A stretch of 64,000 nucleotides of DNA from Serratia grimesii NBRC 13537 (GCF_001590905.1 NZ_BCTT01000001.1:124001-188000), one strand, 5' to 3'. Positions 19,365 to 28,566 are shown, numbered from the stretch's first letter. Numbers and translations are program-made. Notes: generated by a model not told the origin, from the sequence alone.

Positions 19365-20086
19365 TGAACCTGCAAAACATGCTGGAAGCCGTGCCGAGCT
19401 TTTTGTGGAGTGATGGCTCTGATGTGACCGGACTGGCAATGACCGCCAGGTTATTTTTGCTGTCGGTTGTACCCGGTTTATTGTTGGCGATGCTAATGGC
19501 GATCGGCCAGGTTTATGGCCCACGCCCCGTGGCTTGGCTCATCCGCAGCATCACCTATTTTTTTCGCAGTACGCCGCTCTACCTACAGTTAATGCTGATT
19601 TACTATGGCCTGTCGCAGTTTGATGTGGTGCAGTTGGGCTGGCAGAACGATCAGCCATTCTGGTTGCTGTTTCGTGATGCGACGTTCTGCGCCACGCTGG
19701 CGCTGGTGCTCAATACCAGCGCCTACGTCGCACAGTTGCTGGCCGGCATGATGGAAACCTTCCCGCGCCAGGAGTGGATTGCCGGCGAAGCCTATGGCAT
19801 GAGCCAGTGGCAGATCATTCGCAGGCTGGTCCTGCCTGCAACGCTGCGACGTGGCATTCCTGCACTCAATAACGAAATGGTCTTCTTGCTGCATGCCACA
19901 TCGCTGGCCAGTACCGTTACGCTGTTGGATATCACCGGTGTGGCGCGCGCGCTTTATGCCGCAACGTATTCGCCTTTTGTTCCGTTCCTGATGGCAGCAG
20001 CGCTGTATCTGCTGTGCACCTTCCTGCTGATTTTCCTGTTTTCACGAGCAGAACGCCGCTGGCTGGCGTTTATCCGCCGTGATTGA
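19364..20086 (+). CDS. Amino-acid ABC transporter permease (HisM/ArtM-like)
   Basis: A 240-residue second permease subunit. It has the HisM-type motif FFRSTPLYLQLMLIYYG near residue 65 and an EAA loop (GEAYGMSQWQIIRRLVLPA, near 143). It starts within the stop codon of the previous permease. The cassette then ends: no ATP-binding subunit gene is present here, so the transporter must borrow an ATPase such as HisP or ArtP or one encoded elsewhere. A convergent Lrp-family gene follows after 6 bp. Confidence 0.9.
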   Translation: MNLQNMLEAVPSFLWSDGSDVTGLAMTARLFLLSVVPGLLLAMLMAIGQVYGPRPVAWLIRSITYFFRSTPLYLQLMLIYYGLSQFDVVQLGWQNDQPFWLLFRDATFCATLALVLNTSAYVAQLLAGMMETFPRQEWIAGEAYGMSQWQIIRRLVLPATLRRGIPALNNEMVFLLHATSLASTVTLLDITGVARALYAATYSPFVPFLMAAALYLLCTFLLIFLFSRAERRWLAFIRRD

Positions 20087-20092
20087 TCCGGC

Positions 20093-20548
20093 TCAGGAAC
20101 GTTTAATGGATTGTAATTCGGTCAGCGTCACGATTTTATCCACCCGAAACTTTTTGCTGGTTAGCCAGGTATCGGCCAGTAGCCGGTAGTTTTCCATGCT
20201 GCGACACCCGATACGCACCAGAAAATCGAAATTGCCGCTGACCAGCCAGCAGTCCAGCACTTCCGGCGTATTGCGCATTTCCTGCTCGAACGCCGGTTGG
20301 GAATGGCCATGGTCGGCCAGCGCAATCTGCGCCTGAATGACAAACGCATGTTCCGGCTCAGGCAATTCGATAATGGCGCTGTAGCCACGAATAATGCCGT
20401 CACGCTCTAACCCACGAACCCGCTCCTGGCAAGGGCGAGCGGTCAAATTGACCTGCTCGGACAGCTTTTGATAGGAAATGCGGCCATCCCGGCACAGTAT
20501 TTCAAGGATCTTTTTGTCGATGCGATCAAGCCGGGCTTTTTTTTCCAC
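20093..20548 (-). CDS. Lrp/AsnC family transcriptional regulator
   Basis: About 151 residues. An N-terminal helix-turn-helix (ISYQKLSEQVNLTARPCQERVRGLERDG, about residues 25-50) precedes a RAM ligand-binding domain. Lrp-family proteins form octamers and respond to amino acids. It lies between a cationic amino-acid transporter and a deacylase of amino-acid type and probably regulates one or both. The start is uncertain: GTG 20548 gives MEKKARLDRIDKKI, the usual family opening, while TTG 20563 would start exactly opposite the ATG of the next, divergent gene. Confidence 0.85.
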   Translation of the reverse strand: MEKKARLDRIDKKILEILCRDGRISYQKLSEQVNLTARPCQERVRGLERDGIIRGYSAIIELPEPEHAFVIQAQIALADHGHSQPAFEQEMRNTPEVLDCWLVSGNFDFLVRIGCRSMENYRLLADTWLTSKKFRVDKIVTLTELQSIKRS

Positions 20549-20562
20549 AGATAGGGCGTCCA

Positions 20563-21669
20563 ATGAAAAGTAAACATCATAAGTTACCTGAACATGCCTT
20601 GGGTGGGCAGCGCCAATTTACCAGTTTTCATTTCGGCGAGTCGGGTAAAGGTGAAAAGATCTACCTGCAAGCCGGTTTACATGCCGATGAACTGCCCGGC
20701 ATGCTGGTGTTGCATTATCTTAAAAGATTACTCAGCCAGGCGGAACGGCGCGGGGAACTGCAAAGTGAAATAATCATTGTCCCGGTCGCCAACCCGCCGG
20801 GATTGGCTCAGGTGCTGCTCAATGGCGGCGTGGGGCGATTCGACCTGGTCAGTGGTCGTAATTTCAACCGAGACTTTCCCGACGTAACCCAGTTGTTACT
20901 CAACCACGCGTTCAGTATTGATGAATCCTTACATCAGCAGGTTCGTGCCGCAATGCGTGAAGCTTTACTGTCAGCACACGACACCAGCGAAGTCACGGCA
21001 CTACGTCGCCAACTGTTGCTGTTGGCCTGTGATGCTGATGTGGTACTGGATCTGCACTGCGATGACCGAGCGATCTTGCATATGTATGCCGATCCGGCCT
21101 GGAGTGAACAGGCTGAAGTATTGGCGTGCTTTATGGATATTGGCGCAGTGCTGCTTTCACAAGACAACGGTGGCGGATCCTTTGATGAGGCTTGCGGCCT
21201 GCCTTGGCACCGTTTGGCGACACAACATTTTGCGCTAAAAGACCTGACACCCGGCTGCATGGCGGTCACGCTGGAGCTGCGTGGGCAACGGGATATTAGC
21301 CACGAACTGGCCAGTGTTGACGCTGAACGTCTCTATCGTTATTTACAACACCGGGGTGCCGTTGCCGGTGAGTCACCCGAGATCCCCCAGCGAGACGTGG
21401 CAATGCTACCGTTCGCCGCCGGAGAGATCGTGACAGCACCTGCCAGCGGTATTCTGTTGTTGCTACGTCAGCCGGGGGAGTGGGTAGAGGCGGATGAGGC
21501 CGTGGCCGAAATTGTCGACCCGATCACCGATACGGTAAAAGCGGTGCGCGCCAAGGCTGGCGGGCTCATCTACGCCTGCCGGCAAGCTCCTTTTGTCACC
21601 TTGGGGGCCGAAGTCATGAAGATTGCCGGTAAGACGCCATACCCAGGTGGCGGCGGGTTGGCGTCTTGA
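20563..21669 (+). CDS. Succinylglutamate desuccinylase/aspartoacylase family protein
   Basis: A 368-residue zinc-dependent deacylase of the AstE/AspA group. Zinc ligands are in LHADELPG (His and Glu, near residue 37) and in VLDLHCDDR (His, near 164). RNFNRDFP supplies the substrate-binding Arg/Asn pair. The C-terminal part has the beta-barrel region with the VxAPxxG-like stretch (EIVTAPASGILLLLRQPGEWV). Such enzymes remove an acyl group from an amino acid. With dimethylargininase and an arginine-type transporter nearby, an N-acylated basic amino acid is plausible. Its ATG lies 14 bp from the start of the divergent Lrp gene, so its promoter must lie within that coding region. Confidence 0.85.
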   Translation: MKSKHHKLPEHALGGQRQFTSFHFGESGKGEKIYLQAGLHADELPGMLVLHYLKRLLSQAERRGELQSEIIIVPVANPPGLAQVLLNGGVGRFDLVSGRNFNRDFPDVTQLLLNHAFSIDESLHQQVRAAMREALLSAHDTSEVTALRRQLLLLACDADVVLDLHCDDRAILHMYADPAWSEQAEVLACFMDIGAVLLSQDNGGGSFDEACGLPWHRLATQHFALKDLTPGCMAVTLELRGQRDISHELASVDAERLYRYLQHRGAVAGESPEIPQRDVAMLPFAAGEIVTAPASGILLLLRQPGEWVEADEAVAEIVDPITDTVKAVRAKAGGLIYACRQAPFVTLGAEVMKIAGKTPYPGGGGLAS

Positions 21670-21690
21670 TAGGGCTCCAACAGCCGATAT

Positions 21691-22611
21691 TTATCGCACC
21701 AGCACTCGGCTAATTTCCGGGCCATAGCCGGTAATTGATAGCTTATCGCCGTCCAGCTCAACCACGGCGAACGGCAGCAGATCGTCGCCATCGACCATGC
21801 CCTTTAGGGTGATGAAATCGGTATTCCCCACGCGAACATAATCACCCAAATGATAATGACCGGCAAAGTAAGCGCGTACCTGATAGCGGCACAGCAGATC
21901 CACCAGCGCATTGCAGTTCCACAGGTTATGTTCATTGGCCGGTGCTAATGGGTAGTGCCCAAACACCACAACGGTTTCCCCTTTGCTTTGTGCGTCCGCC
22001 AGGCTGCACTCCAGCCAACGCAGTTGTTCATCACCGACGGCGCCGTTCCAGCTTTGCGCTTGCGGTTGATGCTCGGCACGGATACGGGCCAGCAACTGCT
22101 GTGCTTGTGCGTGTTCATCACCGTTGGCTTGATTGCAATACAGGCTGAGGTCATTACCGTCAATCACGATAAAGCGATAACCGTTCAGGCTGAACTGGTA
22201 ATAGTGTTTGGGCAGCGCCAGCACAGGGGATTGCGCTGCCAGATGGCGGGATATCACATCGGCATCATGGTTGCCCATAATCACCGCATGCGGATGACGT
22301 AACTGCTGGTACACCGGCAACAGTTCGGCGTAACTGCTCCAGTTATCATCTACCAAATCCCCGAGGGTGGCGACAAAGGCCAGCGGCAAGTCATTAAGCT
22401 GAGTAATGGCCTGGGTCAGTTTACGCAGGCTGTTACGGTAGTAGCGGTTATATTCCAGATTGGGATCGGCATTGGCATATTGTGGATCGGCGATTAAGCC
22501 AAAGCGCAGGGCGCCCGACGCCATGGGCTCACCCGAGAATTGGGGTTGCTGGTAAAGAGAGCTAACCTGACCCAGGGCCAGAGACTGTGCTTCGGTGAGG
22601 TGTGAAGTCAT
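21691..22611 (-). CDS. Metallophosphoesterase, ADP-ribose/CDP-alcohol diphosphatase-like
   Basis: A 306-residue calcineurin-type phosphoesterase with all five metal motifs: D in GLIADPQY (near residue 38), GDLVDD (near 84), GNHD (near 111), GHYPL (near 217) and GHYH (near 254). The opening ADPQY followed by NRYYRNSLRKL closely resembles the manganese-dependent ADP-ribose/CDP-alcohol diphosphatase family, which cleaves CDP-choline, CDP-glycerol and ADP-ribose. It is cytoplasmic (no signal peptide). As last gene of a Ugp-like import operon it would hydrolyse the imported phosphodiester or pyrophosphate, the role UgpQ plays in E. coli. GGTAAC lies just before the ATG. Confidence 0.85.
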   Translation of the reverse strand: MTSHLTEAQSLALGQVSSLYQQPQFSGEPMASGALRFGLIADPQYANADPNLEYNRYYRNSLRKLTQAITQLNDLPLAFVATLGDLVDDNWSSYAELLPVYQQLRHPHAVIMGNHDADVISRHLAAQSPVLALPKHYYQFSLNGYRFIVIDGNDLSLYCNQANGDEHAQAQQLLARIRAEHQPQAQSWNGAVGDEQLRWLECSLADAQSKGETVVVFGHYPLAPANEHNLWNCNALVDLLCRYQVRAYFAGHYHLGDYVRVGNTDFITLKGMVDGDDLLPFAVVELDGDKLSITGYGPEISRVLVR

Positions 22612-22628
22612 GGGTTACCTGCTCAGCG

Positions 22629-23471
22629 CTAGCGAATGCCGGCGCGCATAAAGGATTGAACAAATTGACGCTGAAACACTAAAAACAACACGAGTAACGG
22701 CACAGAGGTCATCAGCGTCGCGGCCCCTATTAAGGCCCATTGCACGCCTTGCTCCGGTGCTGAAAATAGCTGTAGCCCCACTGTCAGCGGCCGTACGTTA
22801 ACCGAGTCGGTAATGACCAGCGGCCAGAGAAAATCATTCCAGTGAAAGCTGATTGAGACCAAGGCAAATGCGACATACACCGGTTTCGCCAGCGGGATAT
22901 AAATACGGCGTAATATGTAAAACCGGCTGGCACCTTCGACAATTGCCGCTTCTTCCAGTACCAATGGGATGCTTTTAAACGTCTGTCGCAACAGGAAAAT
23001 AGCGAATGCTGAGGCAAAATAAGGCAGGGCAATCCCCAAAAGAGTATCGCGCAACCCCAAGGCGCCAATGGTCTGGTAGTTATTCAGGATCAGCACGTCA
23101 GGGCTGATCATCAACTGCAAGAGCACCAGAGCAAACAGTATGCCTGCGCCTTTGAGCCGGAACCGTACCAGGGCATAGGCTGCCATGGTAGCCAGTATCA
23201 GCTGAAAGAAAACAATCAGCAGTACCAGCGAGATGGTGTTGAGGAAATAGCGTCCAAAAGGGGCGGCATGCCAGGCATTGATAAAGTTTTGGGCGGTTAA
23301 AGGGGAGAAAAGGGAAAAACCGCCTTGATCGGCGGCGGGATGAATCGCTACCCAGGTCGCGACCAGGATCGGGAAGATCCACAGTAAAGCGGCCCCCCAG
23401 GTAAGTAAGTTCCAGCCAATACGGCGTAACGACACGGATTGTGTCGGCGCAGCGGTGAGGGAAAGGCTCAT
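22629..23471 (-). CDS. ABC sugar/glycerophosphodiester permease (UgpE/MalG-like)
   Basis: 280 residues, six transmembrane helices, with the EAA loop (LEEAAIVEGASRFYILRRIYIP, about residues 180-201). It fits the MalG/UgpE branch of carbohydrate permeases. Its start overlaps the end of the next upstream gene by 4 bp. It is the inner-membrane partner of the following permease in a complete importer of order ATPase, binding protein, permease, permease, phosphoesterase. Confidence 0.9.
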   Translation of the reverse strand: MSLSLTAAPTQSVSLRRIGWNLLTWGAALLWIFPILVATWVAIHPAADQGGFSLFSPLTAQNFINAWHAAPFGRYFLNTISLVLLIVFFQLILATMAAYALVRFRLKGAGILFALVLLQLMISPDVLILNNYQTIGALGLRDTLLGIALPYFASAFAIFLLRQTFKSIPLVLEEAAIVEGASRFYILRRIYIPLAKPVYVAFALVSISFHWNDFLWPLVITDSVNVRPLTVGLQLFSAPEQGVQWALIGAATLMTSVPLLVLFLVFQRQFVQSFMRAGIR

Positions 23472-24379
23472 TGATAGTGGGCTCGCTTATCCAGCAAATT
23501 GAATTTAATTAACGCAATTGACGCCAAAATGACCAGCAACACGGTGGTCATTGCTGAGGCGTAAGGCAGATCCCAATAGCTGAACGCCGTACGGTAGATA
23601 TAGAACAGCAGCAGGCTAGTGCTGTTGTCCGGTCCCCCGTTGGTCATGGCGATCACTTGGTCGACAATGCGGAAAGCATTCATCGACGCGTTGATCAGGA
23701 TAAACAGTGTGGTTGGCATCAGCAGTGGCCATTGGATCCGTCTAAAGAAGTAGCCGCGTGACGCCCCTTCGATCTCGGCAGCTTCAGCCAGTTTGGGGTC
23801 AATCTGCTGCAGCGCGGCCAGATAAAAAATCATGAAGAAACCGGCTTCACGCCACACCGACACGGCCATCAGGCAATACAGCGCAGAGTCCGGATCGCCC
23901 AGCCAGTTCACTGCTGGCAGCGAAAACATCGCCAACAATTGATTCAATAACCCCACTTGAGGGGTATAGAAGAACAACCACAGATTGGCGATTGCTACCA
24001 TCGGTAGCAGTGACGGAATAAAGAAGGCGGCGCGGGCAAATGCGGTACCGCGCATGCGCCGGTTTACCGCCAAGGCCATCAACAACGCTAATCCAACAGC
24101 CAGCGGAATGGTGATTGCCGCATACAGCAGGTTATTGCGTAAGGCCAGAATGAAGGTTTCGTCGTCCAGCAATGCACGGTAGTTTTCCAGCCCAACGAAT
24201 TGGGCCGGTCGGTTATTGTGCGCTGCGCTGAAGACGCTTTCCCACACCGTAGCCAGCGCCGGATAATGGGTAAAGGTAATCAGAAAAACCAATGCCGGCA
24301 GAACCAACAAATAGCCATAAAGCTGTAAAGAGAAACGCTTATGGCGGGCGGCGGGCAAAGCAGAGTGCGATATGGTCAT
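23468..24379 (-). CDS. ABC sugar/glycerophosphodiester permease (UgpA/MalF-like)
   Basis: 303 residues with six transmembrane helices and the EAA motif (LAEAAEIEGASRGYFFRRIQWP, about residues 196-217). WESVFSAAH...FVGLENY is the typical periplasmic opening of UgpA-type permeases. It lies 11 bp downstream of the binding-protein gene and overlaps the next permease by 4 bp, so all are expressed from one leftward transcript. Confidence 0.9.
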   Translation of the reverse strand: MTISHSALPAARHKRFSLQLYGYLLVLPALVFLITFTHYPALATVWESVFSAAHNNRPAQFVGLENYRALLDDETFILALRNNLLYAAITIPLAVGLALLMALAVNRRMRGTAFARAAFFIPSLLPMVAIANLWLFFYTPQVGLLNQLLAMFSLPAVNWLGDPDSALYCLMAVSVWREAGFFMIFYLAALQQIDPKLAEAAEIEGASRGYFFRRIQWPLLMPTTLFILINASMNAFRIVDQVIAMTNGGPDNSTSLLLFYIYRTAFSYWDLPYASAMTTVLLVILASIALIKFNLLDKRAHYQ

Positions 24380-24390
24380 GCCGGCCCCGG

Positions 24391-25674
24391 TTATTGGTAA
24401 CGTTGCAACAGGCGATCAGCCTGCTTTTGCGCGCTTTCTAACGCCTGCGCCGGGGTTTTGCCTTGTGTCACAGCCGCCTCTACGGCGCGGTTCAGCAACT
24501 CCTGAATCTGCACGCTGTTATAGGTTGAGAGCTCCGGTTGCGAATAGGCTAACTGCTCACGCGCGACAGTCGCTTGCGGGACATTGACCGCATATTCTTT
24601 CATGGTTGCGGTTTCCCATGCGGCCGGTGAGGTGGCGACATAGCCCGTGGCGATGCTCCAGCGAGCGGCTTGTTCTGGCGCTGAAAGCCAGCGCATAAAG
24701 GTCACGGCGGCTTTTTGTTGTGCCGGACTTGTCCCTTTGAACAAATACAAGTTGCCGCCGCCGGTTGGGCTACCGCGCTGCGTTTTCTCTGGCAGCATGG
24801 CGACCCCAAATGGGAACTTGGCGTTTTCACGTACGGTGGTCAGGTTACCGGTTGTGGTAACCATCATGGCGGTTTTGCCGTCGATAAAGTCCTGCGGCGT
24901 GGTACTCCAGGTAATGGCACCCTTTGGTGATACTTGATATTTCTGTGCCAGATCGGTCAGCCAGGTCAGTGCTTCAACGTTAGCAGGGGTATTAAAAGTC
25001 ACGGCCGTTCCCTTGCCGTTATCCAAATGACTGCCATTGGTGGCTGCAATCCCCTGGAAGGTCCAGTAGCCAATCGGGGTGGAAGGGATCTCAATCCCCC
25101 ATTGCTTAACCTCGTTGCCATTGCGCACTACCAATTTTTGACCAAAATCAACCACCTGTTGCCAGTTGGCTGGTGGGGTTTCGCCATTTAACCCCGCTTG
25201 CTGAAATGCCTGTTTATTCCAATACAGCACCACGGTAGAGCGCTGGAAAGGAATGCTCCAAACCTTGCCCTGGATTTTGCGAATAAATGCCGGGTAGAAA
25301 CCGTCGATCCAGGCTTTACCAGCCTCATCATTAGCCAAATCACTGACCGGTAAAATGGCACCCGCGTCAATCAATGAATAGGCTTCGATATCGCCAATCA
25401 CGGCAATTTGTGGGGCATTGCCGCCGCGGAAGGCGGTTAATGCTTTGGTCACTGTGGTGGCGTAGTCACCGGTATAAACGGGTTGAATACTGATATCTGG
25501 GTGCAGTTTCTCGAAATCAGCCACTAACCCTTCAACGGTATGGCTAATTTTCCCGCCGACGGCAATCGGATAGTACATTTGCAGCTTCACGGCATCCGCT
25601 GCCAGGGCAGAAACAGAAACGCCAAACAACAGCACGGCAGCGCTTAATGTAGATAAACGGATAGAGACGGACAT
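24391..25674 (-). CDS. Periplasmic binding protein of Ugp-like ABC importer
   Basis: A 427-residue family-1 extracellular solute-binding protein. The signal peptide runs to the ALAADA region (cleavage near residue 26). The mature part has FEKLHPDISIQPVYTGDYATTVTKALTAFRGG-type features of UgpB homologues. AGGGGA lies 7 nt before ATG 25674 and decides the start over an upstream in-frame extension. Close similarity in layout to UgpB (sn-glycerol-3-phosphate/glycerophosphodiesters) and the co-encoded phosphoesterase suggest a phosphate-containing ligand, but the binding residues were not checked. Confidence 0.88.
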   Translation of the reverse strand: MSVSIRLSTLSAAVLLFGVSVSALAADAVKLQMYYPIAVGGKISHTVEGLVADFEKLHPDISIQPVYTGDYATTVTKALTAFRGGNAPQIAVIGDIEAYSLIDAGAILPVSDLANDEAGKAWIDGFYPAFIRKIQGKVWSIPFQRSTVVLYWNKQAFQQAGLNGETPPANWQQVVDFGQKLVVRNGNEVKQWGIEIPSTPIGYWTFQGIAATNGSHLDNGKGTAVTFNTPANVEALTWLTDLAQKYQVSPKGAITWSTTPQDFIDGKTAMMVTTTGNLTTVRENAKFPFGVAMLPEKTQRGSPTGGGNLYLFKGTSPAQQKAAVTFMRWLSAPEQAARWSIATGYVATSPAAWETATMKEYAVNVPQATVAREQLAYSQPELSTYNSVQIQELLNRAVEAAVTQGKTPAQALESAQKQADRLLQRYQ

Positions 25675-25706
25675 GGTTTTCCCCTGAAGTAAAATAGTGC
25701 TTTTGA

Positions 25707-26813
25707 TTATTGAACTGCGTATTGATACGTCACTGTCTGAAAGGCGTGTTCCAGGTGGTGGCAACGCTCACCACTGCTGGTTGAAAATAGGTACTGCGCC
25801 GCTGCTGCCCATTGCAGGCCAACCAGGCTACCCTCGGTAAAATGTTGCATGCCGGGTATTTTGACTGTGATCTGCCCCGGAACCGCAGGCAGATGGCATA
25901 CGGCGAGCGTATCGGCGCCCATGTATTCCGCACTGAGGATCTGGCCGGTGAGGTTGCCACTGCCAGGAGCGCAGAGACGAATGTCTTCGGCGCGGATACC
26001 TAAACTCAGAGCCGTCTCCTGATGGCCAGGAACGACGGGCAGCGGTGCGTTACCGATATGGTATCCGCCGCCTTTGCGAGTTAGGGGGATGATGTTCATC
26101 GGGGGTGCGCCAATAAACTGTGCGGCAAAAATGCTGGCCGGGTTGTTATATAAATTGTCTGGGGTATCGTGCTGCTCAATGCGGCCATCGTTCAGCAGAA
26201 TGATCTTGTCCGCCATACTCATGGCTTCAGTTTGATCATGGGTGACATACAACATGGTCAAACCCAGTTTGCGTTGCAGCGCACGGATTTCTCGGCGCAT
26301 GCTCTGACGCAGTTTGGCGTCCAGGTTGGATAAGGGTTCGTCCATCAGACACAGTTTGTTTTGGGCTATCACCGCACGGCCTAATGCCACACGCTGTTGC
26401 TGTCCACCGGAAAGCTGTGCCGGCAGGCGATCCAGCAGCGGTTCTAACTCCATCAGCTTACTGATCTCCGCCAACCGAGCGGCAAAATGCTGCTTGTCTT
26501 CGCCCCGAGCTCGCAGGCCAAACAGCAGGTTCTCACGCACGCTGAGGTGCGGGAATAACGCATAAGACTGGAAAACCATAGACAGCTTACGTTGGGAAGG
26601 CGGCAGGGCCGTCACGTCACGTTGCTGGATCTGAATCATGCCGCTGTCGGCGTTCTCTAACCCGGCCAAAGTTCGCAGCAGGGTTGATTTTCCACAGCCG
26701 GAAGGGCCCAGAAGTGCAACAAAGTCACCTTCCTGCACGTCAAAGCTGACGTCATCCAGCGCGGTTTTGTCGCCCCAGGTTTTTTTGATGTTATTGAGTG
26801 ATAAATAGCTCAT
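25707..26813 (-). CDS. ABC importer ATPase (UgpC/MalK-like)
   Basis: A 368-residue ATPase: Walker A GPSGCGKST near residue 38, signature LSGGQQQRVALGRA near 136, Walker B LCLMDEPLSNLD, and a C-terminal regulatory OB domain of the MalK/UgpC type (about residues 240-368). ATG 26813 gives the family start MSYLSLNNIKKTW; an upstream in-frame extension lacks family similarity. It is first in the five-gene leftward operon. In E. coli ugp, the ATPase and phosphodiesterase genes come last, so gene order here differs. Confidence 0.92.
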   Translation of the reverse strand: MSYLSLNNIKKTWGDKTALDDVSFDVQEGDFVALLGPSGCGKSTLLRTLAGLENADSGMIQIQQRDVTALPPSQRKLSMVFQSYALFPHLSVRENLLFGLRARGEDKQHFAARLAEISKLMELEPLLDRLPAQLSGGQQQRVALGRAVIAQNKLCLMDEPLSNLDAKLRQSMRREIRALQRKLGLTMLYVTHDQTEAMSMADKIILLNDGRIEQHDTPDNLYNNPASIFAAQFIGAPPMNIIPLTRKGGGYHIGNAPLPVVPGHQETALSLGIRAEDIRLCAPGSGNLTGQILSAEYMGADTLAVCHLPAVPGQITVKIPGMQHFTEGSLVGLQWAAAAQYLFSTSSGERCHHLEHAFQTVTYQYAVQ

Positions 26814-26999
26814 GGCGCTTCTTAAAGTGGCGTGTTCTAGCCACCCTAGCCGCAGCATATTTATCTGGTATGAATAATTAATGACAGTTGTATGTCGCCC
26901 GGTGTAAACACCCAGGCAGGAAAGATGGCTTGCCGACCGTCGTCCATGTTAAATTTAACACCGAGACTCCGTAGCCCCTGATGACAAAGAGAATTTAAC

Positions 27000-27110
27000 A
27001 TGAAGAACGGCTATTTATGTTCCATTGCGATGGGCGTTTCAGTCGGGTGCATGCTGACCAGGATGTGTGACGTGGCTATGCCACTACGGGCGGTTGAATA
27101 TCATCGATAA
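27000..27110 (+). CDS. Possible small ORF, 36 residues
   Basis: ATG at 27000 preceded by AAAGAGAA; the product would have a hydrophobic stretch (YLCSIAMGVSVGCML) that could be a single membrane segment or signal. It overlaps the next candidate in another frame. No homologue is recognised. The 180 bp upstream (26814-26999) show no gene and may hold the promoters of this and of the leftward ABC operon. Confidence 0.25.
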   Translation: MKNGYLCSIAMGVSVGCMLTRMCDVAMPLRAVEYHR

Positions 27111-27339
27111 TCACGCTGAGTCTGAGCCGTCAGTGACTAAGCGCACAGCCAAACCACGCCGCCCGCACGGACGGTGGGTCTACTATATTCTGCATGAAGA
27201 TATTCTGTGGCCCTGCCCGGTAAAGTGGGAGTGGGAAAGCAGTTACCATGCCTGGCTGCCTTTTTACTATTCACCGACGCTGGAGTTTGTGGCCGGCAAC
27301 CCTGCCAAAGCGACAAAAATTACGAAAACCAAGCGTTAA
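27067..27339 (+). CDS. Hypothetical protein, 90 residues, aromatic-rich
   Basis: GTG-started frame of 90 residues with a basic N-terminal half (KRTAKPRRPHGRW) and an unusual density of Trp/Tyr in the middle (WVYYILHEDILWPCPVKWEW). No domain recognised and no clear ribosome site. The composition is not that of random sequence, but coding is unproven. Confidence 0.4.
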   Translation: MTWLCHYGRLNIIDNHAESEPSVTKRTAKPRRPHGRWVYYILHEDILWPCPVKWEWESSYHAWLPFYYSPTLEFVAGNPAKATKITKTKR

Positions 27340-27494
27340 TCTTTATTCTCGCTTATAAGCCCTGTTTGTCTCACTTGCTAACCATATTGTTTAACTCCCT
27401 GTTTTTAAACAAAACAGCGCCCACCTTGCCCTCAGCAATTACAGTAACTACATTAACAACTGGACTTTCAACGTAACCTGAGAGGATATGCCCT

Positions 27495-28508
27495 ATGAAA
27501 GCTGCCGTAGTCACCAAAAACCACAGTGTAGATATTCAGGAAAAGCAGCTTCGCCCATTGCAGCACGGCGAAGCGGCACTCAAGATGGAGTGTTGTGGGG
27601 TATGTCATACCGATCTTCATGTCAAAAATGGGGATTTCGGCGAGGTACCCGGTATCACCTTGGGCCATGAAGGGGTCGGGGTTGTCACTTCGGTTGGCGA
27701 AGGCGTGACCTCGTTAAAAGTGGGGGACCGTGCCAGTGTTGCCTGGTTCTACCAGGGCTGCGGCCACTGTGAATATTGCGTCAATGGCAACGAAACCCTG
27801 TGCCGTTCGGTCAAAAATGCCGGTTACAGCGTTGATGGCGGCATGGCAGAGGAATGCATCGTAGTGGCAGATTACGCCGTCAAGGTGCCTGATGGCCTGG
27901 ACTCTTTTGCTGCCAGCAGCATTACCTGCGCTGGGGTCACCACCTATAAAGCGGTAAAGATTTCCGACATTAAACCTGGGCAGTGGATCGCAATTTATGG
28001 TTTGGGCGGTTTGGGTAACCTGGCTTTGCAGTACGCCAAAAATGTGTTTAACGCCAAAGTGATCGCCATTGACGTTAACCAAGGGCAGTTGGATTTCGCA
28101 AAAGAGATTGGTGCGGACCTTGTGATCAACTCTAAAACTGAAAACGCCGAAGAGATTATTCAGCAAAAAGTCGGAGGTGCCCATGCTGCCGTGGTCACCG
28201 CCGTGGCGCGCTCTGCCTTTAACTCTGCCGTGAATGCCGTCCGTGCCGGGGGCAAAGTGGTTGCCGTGGGGCTGCCGCCGGAGAGTATGGATCTGAGTAT
28301 TCCGCGCCTGGTGTTGGATGGTATTCAGGTGGTGGGCTCGCTGGTAGGGACTCGGGAAGACCTTAAAGAGGCTTTCCAGTTTGCCGCTGAAGGCAAAGTG
28401 ACGCCGAAAGTGACTAAAAGGCCGCTGGGAGATATCAACGCGATCTTCGAAGAGATGAAGTCAGGTACCATTCGTGGCCGTATGGTCATCGATCTTTCCG
28501 CGTCTTAA
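27495..28508 (+). CDS. adhP: Zinc-dependent alcohol dehydrogenase AdhP
   Basis: A 337-residue medium-chain NAD-dependent alcohol dehydrogenase, same length and sequence style as enteric AdhP (ethanol/propanol preferring). Catalytic zinc ligands are in CGVCHTD (near residue 36) and GHEGVG (near 58). The structural zinc site is [16 protein letters not shown] (near residues 92-107), and the coenzyme-binding motif GLGGLG lies near 172. AGAGGA precedes the start. Acting on ethanol, it would supply acetaldehyde to the aldehyde dehydrogenase encoded about 2 kb away, though other genes intervene. Confidence 0.95.
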   Translation: MKAAVVTKNHSVDIQEKQLRPLQHGEAALKMECCGVCHTDLHVKNGDFGEVPGITLGHEGVGVVTSVGEGVTSLKVGDRASVAWFYQGCGHCEYCVNGNETLCRSVKNAGYSVDGGMAEECIVVADYAVKVPDGLDSFAASSITCAGVTTYKAVKISDIKPGQWIAIYGLGGLGNLALQYAKNVFNAKVIAIDVNQGQLDFAKEIGADLVINSKTENAEEIIQQKVGGAHAAVVTAVARSAFNSAVNAVRAGGKVVAVGLPPESMDLSIPRLVLDGIQVVGSLVGTREDLKEAFQFAAEGKVTPKVTKRPLGDINAIFEEMKSGTIRGRMVIDLSAS

Positions 28509-28529
28509 TGTAATAAGCAAACGGCAGGG

Positions 28530-28566
28530 GTAATGCTTGTCGGTTACGGCGGGCAAGCATTACTTT
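28530..28566 (+). terminator. Hairpin after adhP
   Basis: Perfect 10-bp arms GTAATGCTTG/CAAGCATTAC, 14-nt loop, then TTT. Lies 21 nt after the adhP stop; probable intrinsic terminator. Confidence 0.65.
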
